A stretch of 64,000 nt of DNA, taken from the NCBI RefSeq assembly GCF_000764555.1, contig NZ_CP009574.1, forward strand, positions 1,550,001 to 1,614,000, given 5' to 3'. Shown here one piece after another: positions 8,940-19,189 of this stretch. The DNA is from Candidatus Francisella endociliophora (GTDB lineage Bacteria; Pseudomonadota; Gammaproteobacteria; Francisellales; Francisellaceae). Made by a program: the position numbers and the translations under genes. A model generated the notes under the pieces. That model ran no database searches. It saw nothing but the letters and a program-made list of their open reading frames with translations, and was not told where the DNA came from. How positions within the stretch are numbered: the first letter of the stretch is position 1; each line of letters starts with the position of its first letter.

Positions 8940-10394
8940 TTATTTTCTCCAGAATTCTGGCATAAAGATAACTAAAAGGGTAAATATTTCCAAACGACCT
9001 GCAACCATTGCAAAGTTGCATATCCATAGAGCTTCACTTGGCAGAGTCTTGAAGTTTGAACCAATTTTACCTAATCCTGGTCCTACATTTGATAGCGTTG
9101 TAGCAATTGTTGAGAAAGCTGTTTCTATATCCAAACCACAACCAAGTAGAGCTAACCAACCTAGAGCAAAAATTATAATATATACAGATATAAATCCTGA
9201 TACTCGGTTAAGTGCTTGTTCGGAAATATGGACATCTCCGAGCTTAACGGTAAATACACCTTGAGGATGAATTACTCTTTTTGCTTCAAGCATAGCTTTT
9301 TCTTTGAAAAGGATTGCGCGGATCATTTTTAAACCACCAGCAGTTGACCCACCACAACCACCTATTATCGCAATAAACATTAGCATGATTGGTAGAAAAG
9401 TTGGCCATAGGTAATAATTATTATCAGAGACAAAGCCCGCACTTGAACTTATCGAAATAATTTGAAAAATACTATGGGATATTATAGAGAAAATATCAGT
9501 AAGATCTTCTGAATGTGCGATCATCGTAATGCATACAATGAGTGAAGTAAAAAATAAAAAGTAAAAATAGGCTTTAAACTCAACGTTTTTGAGATAGTGA
9601 CTGATCTTAAGCTTGGATAATGCTATATAGTGTGCTTTAAAACTAGTTGCACCTAGAAAAAGGAAGATCCCACATACGAGAAGTATTCCAAAAGGTTTAT
9701 CTGTCATACTAGCATCAGAGGGAGCAAAACCACCTGTTGAAACGGTTGAAAATGTGTAGCAGATAGCATCAAATGGACCCATGCCTACAATTAAGTATGA
9801 AACAAAACATAGAAATGTGAGTAATAAATAAACCATCCATAGTGCTTTTGCAGTACTTGAAATTTTTGGTGCGATTTTATCATCTTTCCATTGGCCAGAA
9901 ATTTCTGCCTTATACAGCTGCATACCACCTACGCCTAGTAGAGGAAGAATAGCCACTGAAAGTACGATAATCCCCATACCACCGAAAAATTCTGTTTGTT
10001 GGCGGTAAAATAAAATACTATGAGGTAGTTTATCTAGTCCTTCAATTACTGTACCACCAGTTGTTGTGAAACCTGATACGGATTCAAATACAGCATGGGT
10101 AAAAGACAAATTTAAACCAGGGAACGACATGTATGGTATAGCACCAAAAACTGTTACAAATGCCCATACTAAAGTTACAATTAGGAAACCATCTCGATTC
10201 GAGAGTTTTTTATCTGATTTTCGAGCAATAAACCATAGTAAGAATCCTGAAATGAAAGTCACAGCAAAGCTTAGAATAAATGGATAGGCATTATCTTCAC
10301 TATATATATAGTCAATCACTAAAGGACTAAGCATAGTAAGACTAAGAAACATTAAAAAGATACCAATTATTTTTGGCTTTTGACTCAACATCAT
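8940..10394 (-). CDS. trkH: Trk/Ktr-type potassium uptake protein TrkH
   Basis: 484 residues, about ten to twelve membrane segments with the repeated membrane-pore-membrane pattern of the TrkH/KtrB family. Selectivity-filter-like segments are visible (SGFTTTGGT near residue 108-116, FSTVSTGGFAPSD near 215-227, SSAGF near 317-321, TLSNVGPGLG near 435-444). It mediates K+ uptake at the inner membrane together with a cytoplasmic TrkA-type NAD-binding subunit, which is not encoded in this window. Full family length. Confidence 0.92.
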   Translation of the reverse strand: MMLSQKPKIIGIFLMFLSLTMLSPLVIDYIYSEDNAYPFILSFAVTFISGFLLWFIARKSDKKLSNRDGFLIVTLVWAFVTVFGAIPYMSFPGLNLSFTHAVFESVSGFTTTGGTVIEGLDKLPHSILFYRQQTEFFGGMGIIVLSVAILPLLGVGGMQLYKAEISGQWKDDKIAPKISSTAKALWMVYLLLTFLCFVSYLIVGMGPFDAICYTFSTVSTGGFAPSDASMTDKPFGILLVCGIFLFLGATSFKAHYIALSKLKISHYLKNVEFKAYFYFLFFTSLIVCITMIAHSEDLTDIFSIISHSIFQIISISSSAGFVSDNNYYLWPTFLPIMLMFIAIIGGCGGSTAGGLKMIRAILFKEKAMLEAKRVIHPQGVFTVKLGDVHISEQALNRVSGFISVYIIIFALGWLALLGCGLDIETAFSTIATTLSNVGPGLGKIGSNFKTLPSEALWICNFAMVAGRLEIFTLLVIFMPEFWRK

Positions 10395-10505
10395 TTACTA
10401 ATAAGTTTAAAAGCTTAATCTTTATGAGTGACTTTGGTGTTTAGTTTAGTATAATTACTGTCAAGCTACAAGGTAAATTATTCATGTCTAGGAGAGGTTG
10501 CTATT

Positions 10506-10706
10506 ATGATGAAGCTTATATTACGATTGGCTCACTTATTTGATAATAAAAAAGATAGGGCATACGTAAGTGAGGCAGGTAGATTCTTACAAGAATTTGA
10601 TAAAGCAAATCCACAGAAATCTGAGTCACAAAAAAAAGAAATCTTAAAACATAGAAATCTTTATAAGAGAGAGACAAAATCAAAATCTAGTTTCTTGGAT
10701 GGTTAG
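10506..10706 (+). CDS. Conserved-looking small cytoplasmic protein
   Basis: 66 residues, Lys/Glu-rich and soluble, no membrane or signal segment. The pattern VSEAGRFLQEFDKANPQKSESQ...EI suggests two or three helices. AGGAGAGG lies before the first of two adjacent ATG codons, supporting a real gene. No family is recognised. Transcribed away from trkH across a 111-nt divergent gap. Confidence 0.6.
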   Translation: MMKLILRLAHLFDNKKDRAYVSEAGRFLQEFDKANPQKSESQKKEILKHRNLYKRETKSKSSFLDG

Positions 10707-10893
10707 TTTTTTTAGCTTTATAAAACTTATTTTTATTGAATTTCAAATATGGCTAATTAATATTAGCTCTGTCAAAAACTCATATAATGATTCTATTTTT
10801 AAATAGTCTGAATTTGACTCATTATGTTATATACAATTAAGTTTTACTGCTATACTTCTATTATAGAAGCTATTTAGTTATTTGTGGTTTATT

Positions 10894-11025
10894 ATGAGAA
10901 AAGTTTTAAAATTATTAGTATTAGGTTATATGAGTTTATCTTTAAGTAGTTGTGTTTTATTAGCTGTGGCTGGAATTGGGGCTGCAGGTGGTGCCGCTGG
11001 TGCTTACATGGTAAAAGATAAATAA
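10894..11025 (+). CDS. Very small lipoprotein (43 residues)
   Basis: A short reading frame with a signal segment and the lipobox SLSSC (Cys20), followed by a Gly/Ala-rich tail and a charged end (VKDK). The CVLLAVAGIGAAGGAAGAY part resembles the start of DUF3568-type lipoproteins common in Francisella as I recall them, but the rest of that domain is missing, so this may be a short family member or a truncated one. Its stop codon abuts the lolA stop. No strong Shine-Dalgarno. Confidence 0.5.
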   Translation: MRKVLKLLVLGYMSLSLSSCVLLAVAGIGAAGGAAGAYMVKDK

Positions 11026-11640
11026 TTATTTTGTTTCGTCAATAACATCGGTATCCACTGGTGCTTTAAAATTAAAGCTATCATTGTTAAGTTCAACGTT
11101 AGTTTTTACATTTGTAAAATCTATTTGAGTATATTGATTTAATGATGTGGAAATTCCTAAAGATTTTAGTTGATCATCTTTTGTGAATTTAATTGTTATG
11201 CTATTAATCATCTGGTCATTTTTAGGTTTAAGAATATAGCTATTGTTATCTTTTTCTTTTACTGTAAATAGCTTGTTAATGTTATTTGCATTTTTTGATA
11301 GTAGGATTAAATATGGGAACTGAGCAATATTGTTTGATACTTTTTTTATAATAAGTTGCTCAAGATCACCGTCGTATATCCATAATTTATTTCCATTTGA
11401 GTCAATTTTCTGACTGTTTGGAGTTGTAGTAACCCATTTGAAGAATTTTGGTTTTTTAAGACTCATATGTCCTTTTGAGTTAATATTATTATCATTTTGT
11501 CCATCTATGAGCTTTTGGCTAAAATCTGCTGTCATTGACTGTATGTTTTTTATCTTTGTAACGAGATCTTGAGCAGCATTTGCAAAACTAATATTTATAC
11601 TAAATATCAATACTGTTATTAGTAGACTAATTTTTTTCAT
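11026..11640 (-). CDS. lolA: Outer-membrane lipoprotein carrier LolA
   Basis: 204 residues with a signal peptide ending around NAA (residue 23). The mature protein has the LolA pattern: [29 protein letters not shown] and a hydrophobic cavity fold. LolA carries lipoproteins from LolCDE through the periplasm to the outer membrane, relevant here given the many lipoproteins nearby. Its ATG directly follows the ftsK stop codon with no gap, so it is translated from the ftsK transcript, a common ftsK-lolA order in gamma-proteobacteria. Confidence 0.9.
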   Translation of the reverse strand: MKKISLLITVLIFSINISFANAAQDLVTKIKNIQSMTADFSQKLIDGQNDNNINSKGHMSLKKPKFFKWVTTTPNSQKIDSNGNKLWIYDGDLEQLIIKKVSNNIAQFPYLILLSKNANNINKLFTVKEKDNNSYILKPKNDQMINSITIKFTKDDQLKSLGISTSLNQYTQIDFTNVKTNVELNNDSFNFKAPVDTDVIDETK

Positions 11641-14007
11641 CTATGATTCCCTTTTTATTAATACTTCACGCATTCCATTATGATTCATCTCAGAGACTAT
11701 GCCATTCTCTTCCATTTCTTCCATTAATCTTGCGGAGCGATTATAGCCAATTTTAAGTTTACGTTGTACAGCAGAAATAGAAGCTTTTTGACTTTTTATA
11801 ACTATCTCAACTGCGTCGTTATATAAAGGATCTTCACTATCTCCGTTAGCTCCACTAGAGGCTCCCTCAGATTCTTCAGAGGCTTCTAGGATCTCTTCAA
11901 TATATTCAGGAACACCGTAGTCTTTCCAAGATTCTACAACACGATGTACTTCATTATCATCAACAAATGCACCGTGAATACGCATTGGTGCACCAAAACC
12001 TGGTTTAAGATATAGCATGTCACCTTGACCAAGTAGTTGTTCTGCACCTTGTTGATCTAGCATGATTCGCGAATCAATCTTACCTGATACTTGAAAACAT
12101 ATACGCGTAGGGATATTAGCTTTAATAAGCCCAGTAACTACATCAGCAGATGGTCTTTGAGTCGCTAGGATAATATGAATACCAGCAGCACGAGCTTTTT
12201 GTGCTAACCTTGCGATTAACTCTTCAACTTTTTTACCAACAACCATTATCATGTCTGCAAATTCATCAGCGACAACTACGATATATGGCATTTTTGTAAG
12301 TGTAGGTGCCTCATGAGCTCTTTCAGGATTCATTTTGATGAACATAGTATCTTTTAGAGGCTTACCAGCTTTTTCTGCTTGTTCAATTTTATCATTTAAG
12401 AGAGCTATATTTCTTACTCCAGCTGCTGACATTAGGGCATAACGACGTTCCATTTCTTTAACGCACCAGCGAAGAGAGTTAGCTGCCTCTGTCATATCAG
12501 TAACTACAGGTGTCAAAAGATGTGGTATACCATCATATATTGATAGCTCAAGCATCTTTGGATCAATCATTATAAATTTAAGTTCATCAGGCATACACTT
12601 GTACAGCATGCTTATAATCATTGAATTAACCCCAACGGATTTACCAGAACCTGTTGTTCCCGCTACTAGCAGGTGAGGCATTTTTGCAAGCTCAGCAAAA
12701 GCAGGCTTACCTGCTATGTCAACACCGATTCCCATCATTGTTGCAGCTCTTGAATTTATAAATTCTGGTGATGCCAAAACTTCTTTTATTCTAACCATTT
12801 GGCGGGTTGGATTTGGCAGTTCTAAGCCGACATAGGGTTTACCAGGAATAACTTCTACAACTCGTACAGCTGTGGTTGATAAGGCTCTGGCTAGATCTTG
12901 AGCAATATTTGTTAGTTTGCTAACTTTTGTACCTCTAGCTAGATCAATTTCATATCTTGTAATAACTGGTCCTGGATAAGCTCCTACAACTTTTGCATCT
13001 ATACTAAAGTCATTAAGTGTTTGCTCAAGCAGTGATGATGTTGCTTCGAGCTCTGACTGAGAAACTACAGTTTTTTTTGCTTCTGGTTTGATAAGCAAAT
13101 CTAGTGAAGGTAGAGAATCTTTTTGGGGTTGCTTTGTACTTGGGATAGCTTTCTTATCAGTAAGTGTTGGTTTCTTCTCACTAGTTTCAAGCTTTATTTG
13201 CTGTTGCTTTTCTTTCTTTGGGCTTGTAAATGATAGTTCATTAGCAGTTTTTGTCTTACTAAGAACTTCCTTAAAAGTATCTTCTTGAGAGGTTTTTTTC
13301 TCTGGTGTAATAGCTAACTTAGCTGTTTCATCTTTATTTAAAGGGGATGTTTGCACTTCAAAATCTTCAAAATTACCAATTTTGGAATTATCATCTGCTT
13401 TAGGTTTTGCTTTTAGGATATAATTTAGTGCTTTGCTTAAAAGTACAGCAATATTTTTTGATAGATGAATCCAAGTCGTTCCTGAGTATAGTGTCAAGCC
13501 TATAAATAAAGATACTAATAGAGCAAATGATCCCCCCACTAAACCAAGGTTTTTAATAACTAGTTTTGCTGCTTCATAGCCAAATATACCGCCTGAACGC
13601 TGAGGAACCCAGTAGTTAGCAAACCCAAGATAAAGCTCGGCAAGGCCACAGCAAGAAAGTATAAATACTACAATACCTATAACTTTTACTGTAAACATTA
13701 AATAACTAAGACTTTCATCCTTTCTTTTGATAAGTAATATTCTTACGAAGTCTATAAGTAGAAAAGGCAAGATAAAGCCAACTACTCCAAATATTGCAAG
13801 TATAAAGCTAGCAACATATGCACCAACAGGACCTGCATAGTTTTTGATGGTAGTTTCAGATGAAATACTACTCCAACCAGGATCATTAATGTTAAAGCTA
13901 AATAATGCTATAAATAGATATATTATAGTCGCTGTTAAAATAACAACTAAGGCTATCTTTAATCGTCCAACTGCATGGTTTGTTTTGTTTATATTTTTAT
14001 CTGTCAT
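11641..14007 (-). CDS. ftsK: DNA translocase FtsK
   Basis: 788 residues. About four N-terminal membrane helices (25-185) tether it at the septum. A linker (about 200-310) follows, then the RecA-like motor with Walker A GTTGSGKS near residues 449-456 and a Walker B-type VVVADEFADMI, and the C-terminal winged-helix gamma domain (about 725-788) that reads KOPS-like sites. It pumps chromosome ends through the closing septum and activates XerCD at dif. The linker is short compared with E. coli. First gene of ftsK-lolA, divergent from lpxF. Confidence 0.95.
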   Translation of the reverse strand: MTDKNINKTNHAVGRLKIALVVILTATIIYLFIALFSFNINDPGWSSISSETTIKNYAGPVGAYVASFILAIFGVVGFILPFLLIDFVRILLIKRKDESLSYLMFTVKVIGIVVFILSCCGLAELYLGFANYWVPQRSGGIFGYEAAKLVIKNLGLVGGSFALLVSLFIGLTLYSGTTWIHLSKNIAVLLSKALNYILKAKPKADDNSKIGNFEDFEVQTSPLNKDETAKLAITPEKKTSQEDTFKEVLSKTKTANELSFTSPKKEKQQQIKLETSEKKPTLTDKKAIPSTKQPQKDSLPSLDLLIKPEAKKTVVSQSELEATSSLLEQTLNDFSIDAKVVGAYPGPVITRYEIDLARGTKVSKLTNIAQDLARALSTTAVRVVEVIPGKPYVGLELPNPTRQMVRIKEVLASPEFINSRAATMMGIGVDIAGKPAFAELAKMPHLLVAGTTGSGKSVGVNSMIISMLYKCMPDELKFIMIDPKMLELSIYDGIPHLLTPVVTDMTEAANSLRWCVKEMERRYALMSAAGVRNIALLNDKIEQAEKAGKPLKDTMFIKMNPERAHEAPTLTKMPYIVVVADEFADMIMVVGKKVEELIARLAQKARAAGIHIILATQRPSADVVTGLIKANIPTRICFQVSGKIDSRIMLDQQGAEQLLGQGDMLYLKPGFGAPMRIHGAFVDDNEVHRVVESWKDYGVPEYIEEILEASEESEGASSGANGDSEDPLYNDAVEIVIKSQKASISAVQRKLKIGYNRSARLMEEMEENGIVSEMNHNGMREVLIKRES

Positions 14008-14055
14008 ATTTAAGCTAAAAAAGATTATTGTTAATACATCGTACCAGTTGATAAT

Positions 14056-14085
14056 TCTAACAAAAAAAATTACAAAAATGTTAGA
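14056..14085. promoter_or_regulatory. Inverted repeat in the ftsK/lpxF divergent promoter region
   Basis: TCTAACA and TGTTAGA form perfect 7-bp arms separated by 16 AT bases, followed by TATACT, a possible -10 element for lpxF. It lies in a 122-nt divergent gap and could be a regulator site or simply chance in AT-rich DNA. Confidence 0.25.
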
Positions 14086-14129
14086 CTATACTATTATTTG
14101 TTAACCTGCAGAACATGTAAGGGTAAGTT

Positions 14130-14795
14130 GTGGCTAGATTTCATATTATATTAGGTTTTATTGTATGCTTTTTTGCATGGGTGTTTTTTCTAATATTTCC
14201 TCATTTAGATATCACATTAGCAGGATACTTTTATGACTTCAGTAGTCATAGTTTCATAGGAAGTCAAACTTCAGGTGTTCTGGGTTTTCTACATTGGTTT
14301 GCTAGAGTTTTTCCAATCTTTTTTTCGATAGTAGTGATTTTATTTCTTTTAGGGTCTTTATTTATTGAGAAGTTCAAAATTAAATCAAGAAAGGCAATAT
14401 TTTTTGTGGCTGTGTGTCTATGGATTGGTCCTGGGCTAGTTGTAAATTATGTTTTTAAAGATCATTGGGGTCGACCTAGACCTGTTATGGTGGAGCAATT
14501 TCAGGGTGATAAAGTATTTCAGCCTCCATTTATAATATCAAATCAATGTGGCAAAAACTGCTCATTTGTATGTGGTGATGCGTCTATGGGATTTTGGCTT
14601 TTTGCGTTTATGCCACTTGTAGCTACGCGTAGAAAAAAAATTGTAGCCTTCTCAGCTGCAATATTTGCTGGTGGTGGTCTAGGGCTTATGAGAATGGCTC
14701 AGGGAGGACACTTCTTCAGTGATGTGGTTTTCTGTGGGATATTTGTTTATATCTGTACATGGATTGTGTATTGGTTTATGTATGAAAGAAAGTAA
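14130..14795 (+). CDS. lpxF: PAP2-family lipid A 4'-phosphatase, LpxF-like
   Basis: 221 residues, about six membrane helices. The acid-phosphatase signature is present in three parts: KDHWGRPRP (about 110-118), CSFVCGDASMGFW (about 144-156, replacing the usual PSGH with CGDA) and RMAQGGHFFSDV (about 189-200). As I remember it, Francisella LpxF has this same CGDA variant and length. LpxF removes the lipid A 4'-phosphate on the periplasmic face, lowering charge and TLR4 recognition. Start is GTG with a weak upstream purine run. Other PAP2 phosphatases such as LpxE are possible but fit less well. Confidence 0.78.
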   Translation: MARFHIILGFIVCFFAWVFFLIFPHLDITLAGYFYDFSSHSFIGSQTSGVLGFLHWFARVFPIFFSIVVILFLLGSLFIEKFKIKSRKAIFFVAVCLWIGPGLVVNYVFKDHWGRPRPVMVEQFQGDKVFQPPFIISNQCGKNCSFVCGDASMGFWLFAFMPLVATRRKKIVAFSAAIFAGGGLGLMRMAQGGHFFSDVVFCGIFVYICTWIVYWFMYERK

Positions 14796-14800
14796 TTTAA

Positions 14801-14827
14801 AATTTAAATAAACAACTTATTTAAATT
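14801..14827 (+). terminator. AT-only hairpin after lpxF
   Basis: A perfect 11-bp inverted repeat (AATTTAAATAA, loop ACAAC, TTATTTAAATT) followed by GTTTTA lies 5 nt after the lpxF stop. The stem has no G-C pairs, so it is a weak terminator at best, but its position between two co-directional units fits. Confidence 0.45.
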
Positions 14828-14881
14828 GTTTTATAAATGATATAATTAAAACATAATAATTAATTTTCCAAAATTATATTC

Positions 14882-16834
14882 ATGAATATCAATAAATCAA
14901 TTTTATTAAGTGCAGTTTTAATATCATCAGGATTTGCTAGTTCTCATCATAAAACCAAGTCAAGTAGTGGAGATGATTTCTCGTTCCCTCCAACCAATGA
15001 TACTCAAATAATGAGGTATCAGCCAGAGACAGGGGATTATACTAAAGAAATTCCAATAATACATACATCTTTAGATGATGGACTAGATTTTAATTACAGT
15101 CTTTATATCAATGATAAAGGTAATATAATTGTACCAGTACCTATGGTAATAGGGGATGAATATGCTGGAGGAAATAGACCTAAAACCGTTGGCTTTTTGA
15201 GAGGAAATGATGGTCAAATTAATACTTTAAGTTTTCCTTTTGGGGGTGGTTTTGGAGTTGCAAATACACACTATAATGGGACTATAAATAGAAATGATTA
15301 CTCTGTTTATTCTAGTAATGGTGTTTTATATACAGGGAGTGCAACAAGTGGTTATATATATAGCCAACATAAAAAATCAAATGTAATGTTCTCTTATGGA
15401 GATGCTACAAAAATACTTAGACCTGGAACAGATGATAATCTATGTAGTTACGGAATAACAGGAATATATCTTTCGGAAATATCATTATCTAATGGATATA
15501 AACTAAATTTTTTAACTGATAATAAACGAATTTACAGAACAAACCACAGCGGGACAGAAGTTTATGAATGTACTTCTGTATTTTATACAGGGCTCAGTGA
15601 TAATCAAGGAAGAAAGTGGTCTTTCGAATATACTCGTAATCCATATTTAACAATAATATATCCTGATGGTAGGAAAATCTTATCAGATTCTATATCTCCT
15701 AGTGAATATAAATTTACAGATATTAATGGTTTAATATATTTAGGATCAGGAAATTCCCACTCTTATTCAGGTGCTAACTTAGACAAAACACTCAGTGAAA
15801 GTTTTTCTGGTAATTCAAATAAAACAAATAACACAATAACTAATCTAGATGGAAGTGTAGATAAGTATTCAGGATATCCTGCACATGGAGGAGCATGGAC
15901 TGCTAGTCCTGCTAATGGAACATACAAAGAACATCAAAAGTTAGACCAAAAAGGTAATATAATTTATGATGAGGTAAATACTTGGGGATATAACTCTAAT
16001 AATACTCCTTATCTAACTAAACAAGTAATTACCCAAGATGGAGTAACAACAACTAAAGAATTTGATGGGTTTGATAAGTATTTATTCCCAGCTACTATGA
16101 CTGAAACATCTTCTGATGGTAAAAAAAGAATTACCACTACAACATATGTTGATATACCCGCCACCTCAACTCATGGGCAAATGGTCTTACCTGAAACTAT
16201 AACTGTTAAAGATGACGATGACAACGTTATCCATAGTACTAGTAACTCCTATGATAGTGAAGGGTATCTGATATCAAGTACAGTTGATGGAGTAAAAACA
16301 GAGTTTACATATGACTCAAATGGTAATTTAGCTAGTTCAACAGATGCTAGTGGTAATACAACTAAATATCAAAGTTATCAATATGGTAAACCTACTATAG
16401 TTATTGATCCAAATGGAGGCAAGACCACTTATAGTTATGACTATAGAGGCTTAGTCTTAAGTAAAACTGATCCAAAAGGTAATACTACTAAGTATACTTA
16501 TGATAAAGCTGGTAGACCTACATCAGTAACTCCTCCTACAGGTTATGCAACTACATATTCATATAGTAGTAATGGGCTAGTAACTACTAAGAAACAAGGC
16601 AATGTAACTACTGTCACTACTTATGATGGTCTTGGTAGAGAAATTAGTTCTCAAACCTCTGCGAGTGATTCTTCTGGCGGTATAGCTACTTCAAATAAAT
16701 ATGATACTACAGCCAATAAGGTTTATATGAGTTACCCATGTAGCTCAATTAGTCAATGTAGCACAGGCGACATATACATTAATGATATTTTGAATAGACC
16801 GCTTCAGTTAATCAAAGATACTAGTTCATTTTAA
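14882..16834 (+). CDS. Secreted Rhs/YD-repeat protein, N-terminal half of a two-gene Rhs
   Basis: 650 residues with a Sec signal peptide (cut near ASS, residues 18-21). Residues about 40-430 are a beta-rich domain; from about 450 onward there are YD repeats (YDSNGNLASSTD, YDYRGLVLSKTDPKGNTTKYTYD, YDKAGRPTS). The protein stops at a repeat boundary with no RHS core and no toxin tip. The next gene begins 11 nt later and carries the rest of the repeat series and the core. No PAAR or VgrG domain is present. I infer that the two proteins assemble into one Rhs shell, as TcB and TcC do in Tc toxins; alternatively each works alone. Confidence 0.75.
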   Translation: MNINKSILLSAVLISSGFASSHHKTKSSSGDDFSFPPTNDTQIMRYQPETGDYTKEIPIIHTSLDDGLDFNYSLYINDKGNIIVPVPMVIGDEYAGGNRPKTVGFLRGNDGQINTLSFPFGGGFGVANTHYNGTINRNDYSVYSSNGVLYTGSATSGYIYSQHKKSNVMFSYGDATKILRPGTDDNLCSYGITGIYLSEISLSNGYKLNFLTDNKRIYRTNHSGTEVYECTSVFYTGLSDNQGRKWSFEYTRNPYLTIIYPDGRKILSDSISPSEYKFTDINGLIYLGSGNSHSYSGANLDKTLSESFSGNSNKTNNTITNLDGSVDKYSGYPAHGGAWTASPANGTYKEHQKLDQKGNIIYDEVNTWGYNSNNTPYLTKQVITQDGVTTTKEFDGFDKYLFPATMTETSSDGKKRITTTTYVDIPATSTHGQMVLPETITVKDDDDNVIHSTSNSYDSEGYLISSTVDGVKTEFTYDSNGNLASSTDASGNTTKYQSYQYGKPTIVIDPNGGKTTYSYDYRGLVLSKTDPKGNTTKYTYDKAGRPTSVTPPTGYATTYSYSSNGLVTTKKQGNVTTVTTYDGLGREISSQTSASDSSGGIATSNKYDTTANKVYMSYPCSSISQCSTGDIYINDILNRPLQLIKDTSSF

Positions 16835-16845
16835 GGAGTTTAGAG

Positions 16846-19185
16846 ATGAAATTAATTAAATTATCCTTATTAGCAACAGGTTTACTAGTATCTCTTAATA
16901 GCTTTGCAAGCTATACATGGACTGCTGATTATAGTGCAAGTAATGGTGACTCAACTAAAAAAGTTACAGCCCCTAATGGGACTACAACATATTCTTATAG
17001 ACAAGGTTTTGGTAAGCCTATTCTATTAAGTAAAACTAGAGGAGTTCTTAGTAATACAGCTGATTATGATGATGAGGGAAGATTACTTTCATTATCTCAA
17101 GGAGGTAAAACTAGAACTTACAATTATTCTGATTCTACTCACCTTGATTGGCTAATGTCTCAAGATGATCCAGAGCTAGGAACAACTAATTATACTTATT
17201 ATCCAAATGGTTTGCGTAAGTCTGAGCAAATATCAGGAGGTAGTACAACTAACTATGAGTATGATGGTAATGGCAATATAACTAAAGTAAGCTATTCAGC
17301 AGCTGGAGGCATTTCACAAGTTCCAACTATTACTTATGACTATGATGCTAACAATAATGTAACATCAAAGACTATAAGTGCTACAAATCAAATAGCAAAT
17401 ACTTATGATGCTATGGATAGAGTACTATCATCTACATTGACATATAATGGCATCAATAATTCTATATCATATGCATATGATGATTACGGGCATATAAGTA
17501 CTATTACTTACCCAGATGGGTTAGTAGTCAACTATAACCCAGATGGATTAGGCAGATCAAAAGCCATATCAACCTCAGCGGGTAATATTATTTCAAGTAT
17601 TACATATAGTCCTGCTAATAATATTACAGGTTATTCTGGAAATAGTTACTCACTAGCAATTACATATGATTCTATGAATCGTATTAGTAGTATTAAATCA
17701 ACAAGTGCTAGTAAATCATATACATATGATGGTGAGAATAATGTAACAGCAATAACAGACAATAATAGTTCAGCAAATTCTGCAAGTTTTGGCTATGATG
17801 CAAATAACAGATTAACTACAGCAAGTGGATATTGGGGACAAGCAAATTATTCTTATGATAATCTAAACAATATAACATCTCTGTCAGATTCTAAAACAAC
17901 CAACTCATATACTTATGGTGGTAACAATCTTTTAAGCTCAGTTACCTCAACAGCAAATGGCTCAGAAAGTATAAGTTATGATGCTAATGGGAATATTATA
18001 AATGAAGGTGGCGATAGCTATACTTACGATTCTGCTAACCATCTAATTAGTTTTAAAAATGCAGATCATACTATCACTTTTGATTATGATCCAAATGGCA
18101 ATGTAATATCAACTACTCAAGATAGTAATAAGCCTGTTATTACTCGTTATGATGAATCAGGAAAGTTAGTTTATAAACTAGATCCTAATAAAGCTTCTAA
18201 TCAAGTAACCGATTATATATATCTAAATGGAAAGCTTGCTGTAGAAGCTACACATAATGATGGTGATTTAACGAATATAGCTTATCATTATATAACTACA
18301 AATGCTTTAGGCTCACCAATAGCGAGTACTTTAAATGGAGCTACAGAATATTCACAAGATTATAAGCCTTATGGTATTGAGCAAAATGATAAAGATAGTG
18401 ATCATCTAGGCTTTACAGGTAAAGAAACTATCAAGGATATGGGTCTAGTAAATATGAATGCTAGGTACTATTCTCCTGGTATTGGTAGATTCATGGCTTA
18501 TGATCCTGCAGAACCTACAGTTGATGATTTATCTAGTTTTAATAGATATTCATATGCTAATGATAATCCTCTTAGATATACAGACCCTACAGGACTATTT
18601 TCATTTAGTGATTTCTTCCATGGAGCAGGTAACTTTGCTTCAGGGATGATGAATGGTATGTCTGGAGGTTTTATAAATACTGGACATCAATCAGGATTTG
18701 CACATGATGCAGGTTGGGCATTTGGTACTGCATTAGGCTTTACATATGGAGCATCTGAGCTAAAAGCCGCTACTTATGCTACTGGTAAAGCAGGAGGTTT
18801 AATAGAATCAAGTACAACTGCTGCTGTTACAGAAAGAAATGTTGTTGGGCAGGCGAATGTGACTAAAGATTTAGTTAAGTACTACCCTGAAAATGATGGT
18901 TTTATAGGTGAAATTGTACATGAAACATTAAAACCAGGAACTTTGATTGATAGATTTGGTAGTAAAAATGGTAGATTTTTATCTCCTGCTAATACTCCAA
19001 TGAAAATGAGAGCATTACCACCAGGAGCAAAAATAAATGAGTACCGAACTTATAGGGTTATAAAACCATTAAATGTCAAATCTGGAAGAATTGCTCCTGC
19101 TTTTAACCAACCAGGAATGGGTAAGCAATATGTTATTGATAGACCTGTAAAAGATATCATAGATAAATTCATAGAGGAGGTTTAG
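16846..19185 (+). CDS. Secreted Rhs protein with RHS core and C-terminal TNT toxin
   Basis: 779 residues. Own signal peptide (cut after about SFA, residue 21), many YD repeats (about 40-490), the RHS-associated core NARYYSPGIGRF (near 538-549) ending in the DPTGL self-cleavage motif (near 579), then a variable tip. The last ~95 residues match the TNT NAD-glycohydrolase toxin family: LIDRFGSKNGRFLSP, RALPP, Y-x-V-x-KPLNVKSG and a Gln-containing APAFNQPGMGKQY. Such toxins destroy NAD+ in target cells. An AAGGAG precedes the ATG. The immunity gene follows after 4 nt. Activity is inferred from motifs. Confidence 0.85.
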   Translation: MKLIKLSLLATGLLVSLNSFASYTWTADYSASNGDSTKKVTAPNGTTTYSYRQGFGKPILLSKTRGVLSNTADYDDEGRLLSLSQGGKTRTYNYSDSTHLDWLMSQDDPELGTTNYTYYPNGLRKSEQISGGSTTNYEYDGNGNITKVSYSAAGGISQVPTITYDYDANNNVTSKTISATNQIANTYDAMDRVLSSTLTYNGINNSISYAYDDYGHISTITYPDGLVVNYNPDGLGRSKAISTSAGNIISSITYSPANNITGYSGNSYSLAITYDSMNRISSIKSTSASKSYTYDGENNVTAITDNNSSANSASFGYDANNRLTTASGYWGQANYSYDNLNNITSLSDSKTTNSYTYGGNNLLSSVTSTANGSESISYDANGNIINEGGDSYTYDSANHLISFKNADHTITFDYDPNGNVISTTQDSNKPVITRYDESGKLVYKLDPNKASNQVTDYIYLNGKLAVEATHNDGDLTNIAYHYITTNALGSPIASTLNGATEYSQDYKPYGIEQNDKDSDHLGFTGKETIKDMGLVNMNARYYSPGIGRFMAYDPAEPTVDDLSSFNRYSYANDNPLRYTDPTGLFSFSDFFHGAGNFASGMMNGMSGGFINTGHQSGFAHDAGWAFGTALGFTYGASELKAATYATGKAGGLIESSTTAAVTERNVVGQANVTKDLVKYYPENDGFIGEIVHETLKPGTLIDRFGSKNGRFLSPANTPMKMRALPPGAKINEYRTYRVIKPLNVKSGRIAPAFNQPGMGKQYVIDRPVKDIIDKFIEEV

Positions 19186-19189
19186 GGAT

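Noticed and set aside
13844..14104. 86-codon plus-strand open frame across the ftsK start
   Set aside because: Antisense to the first membrane helix of FtsK and without family-like features.
14882..19185. Type VI secretion Rhs effector
   Set aside because: No PAAR, VgrG or effector-chaperone gene is present and both halves have Sec signal peptides; the delivery route was left open.
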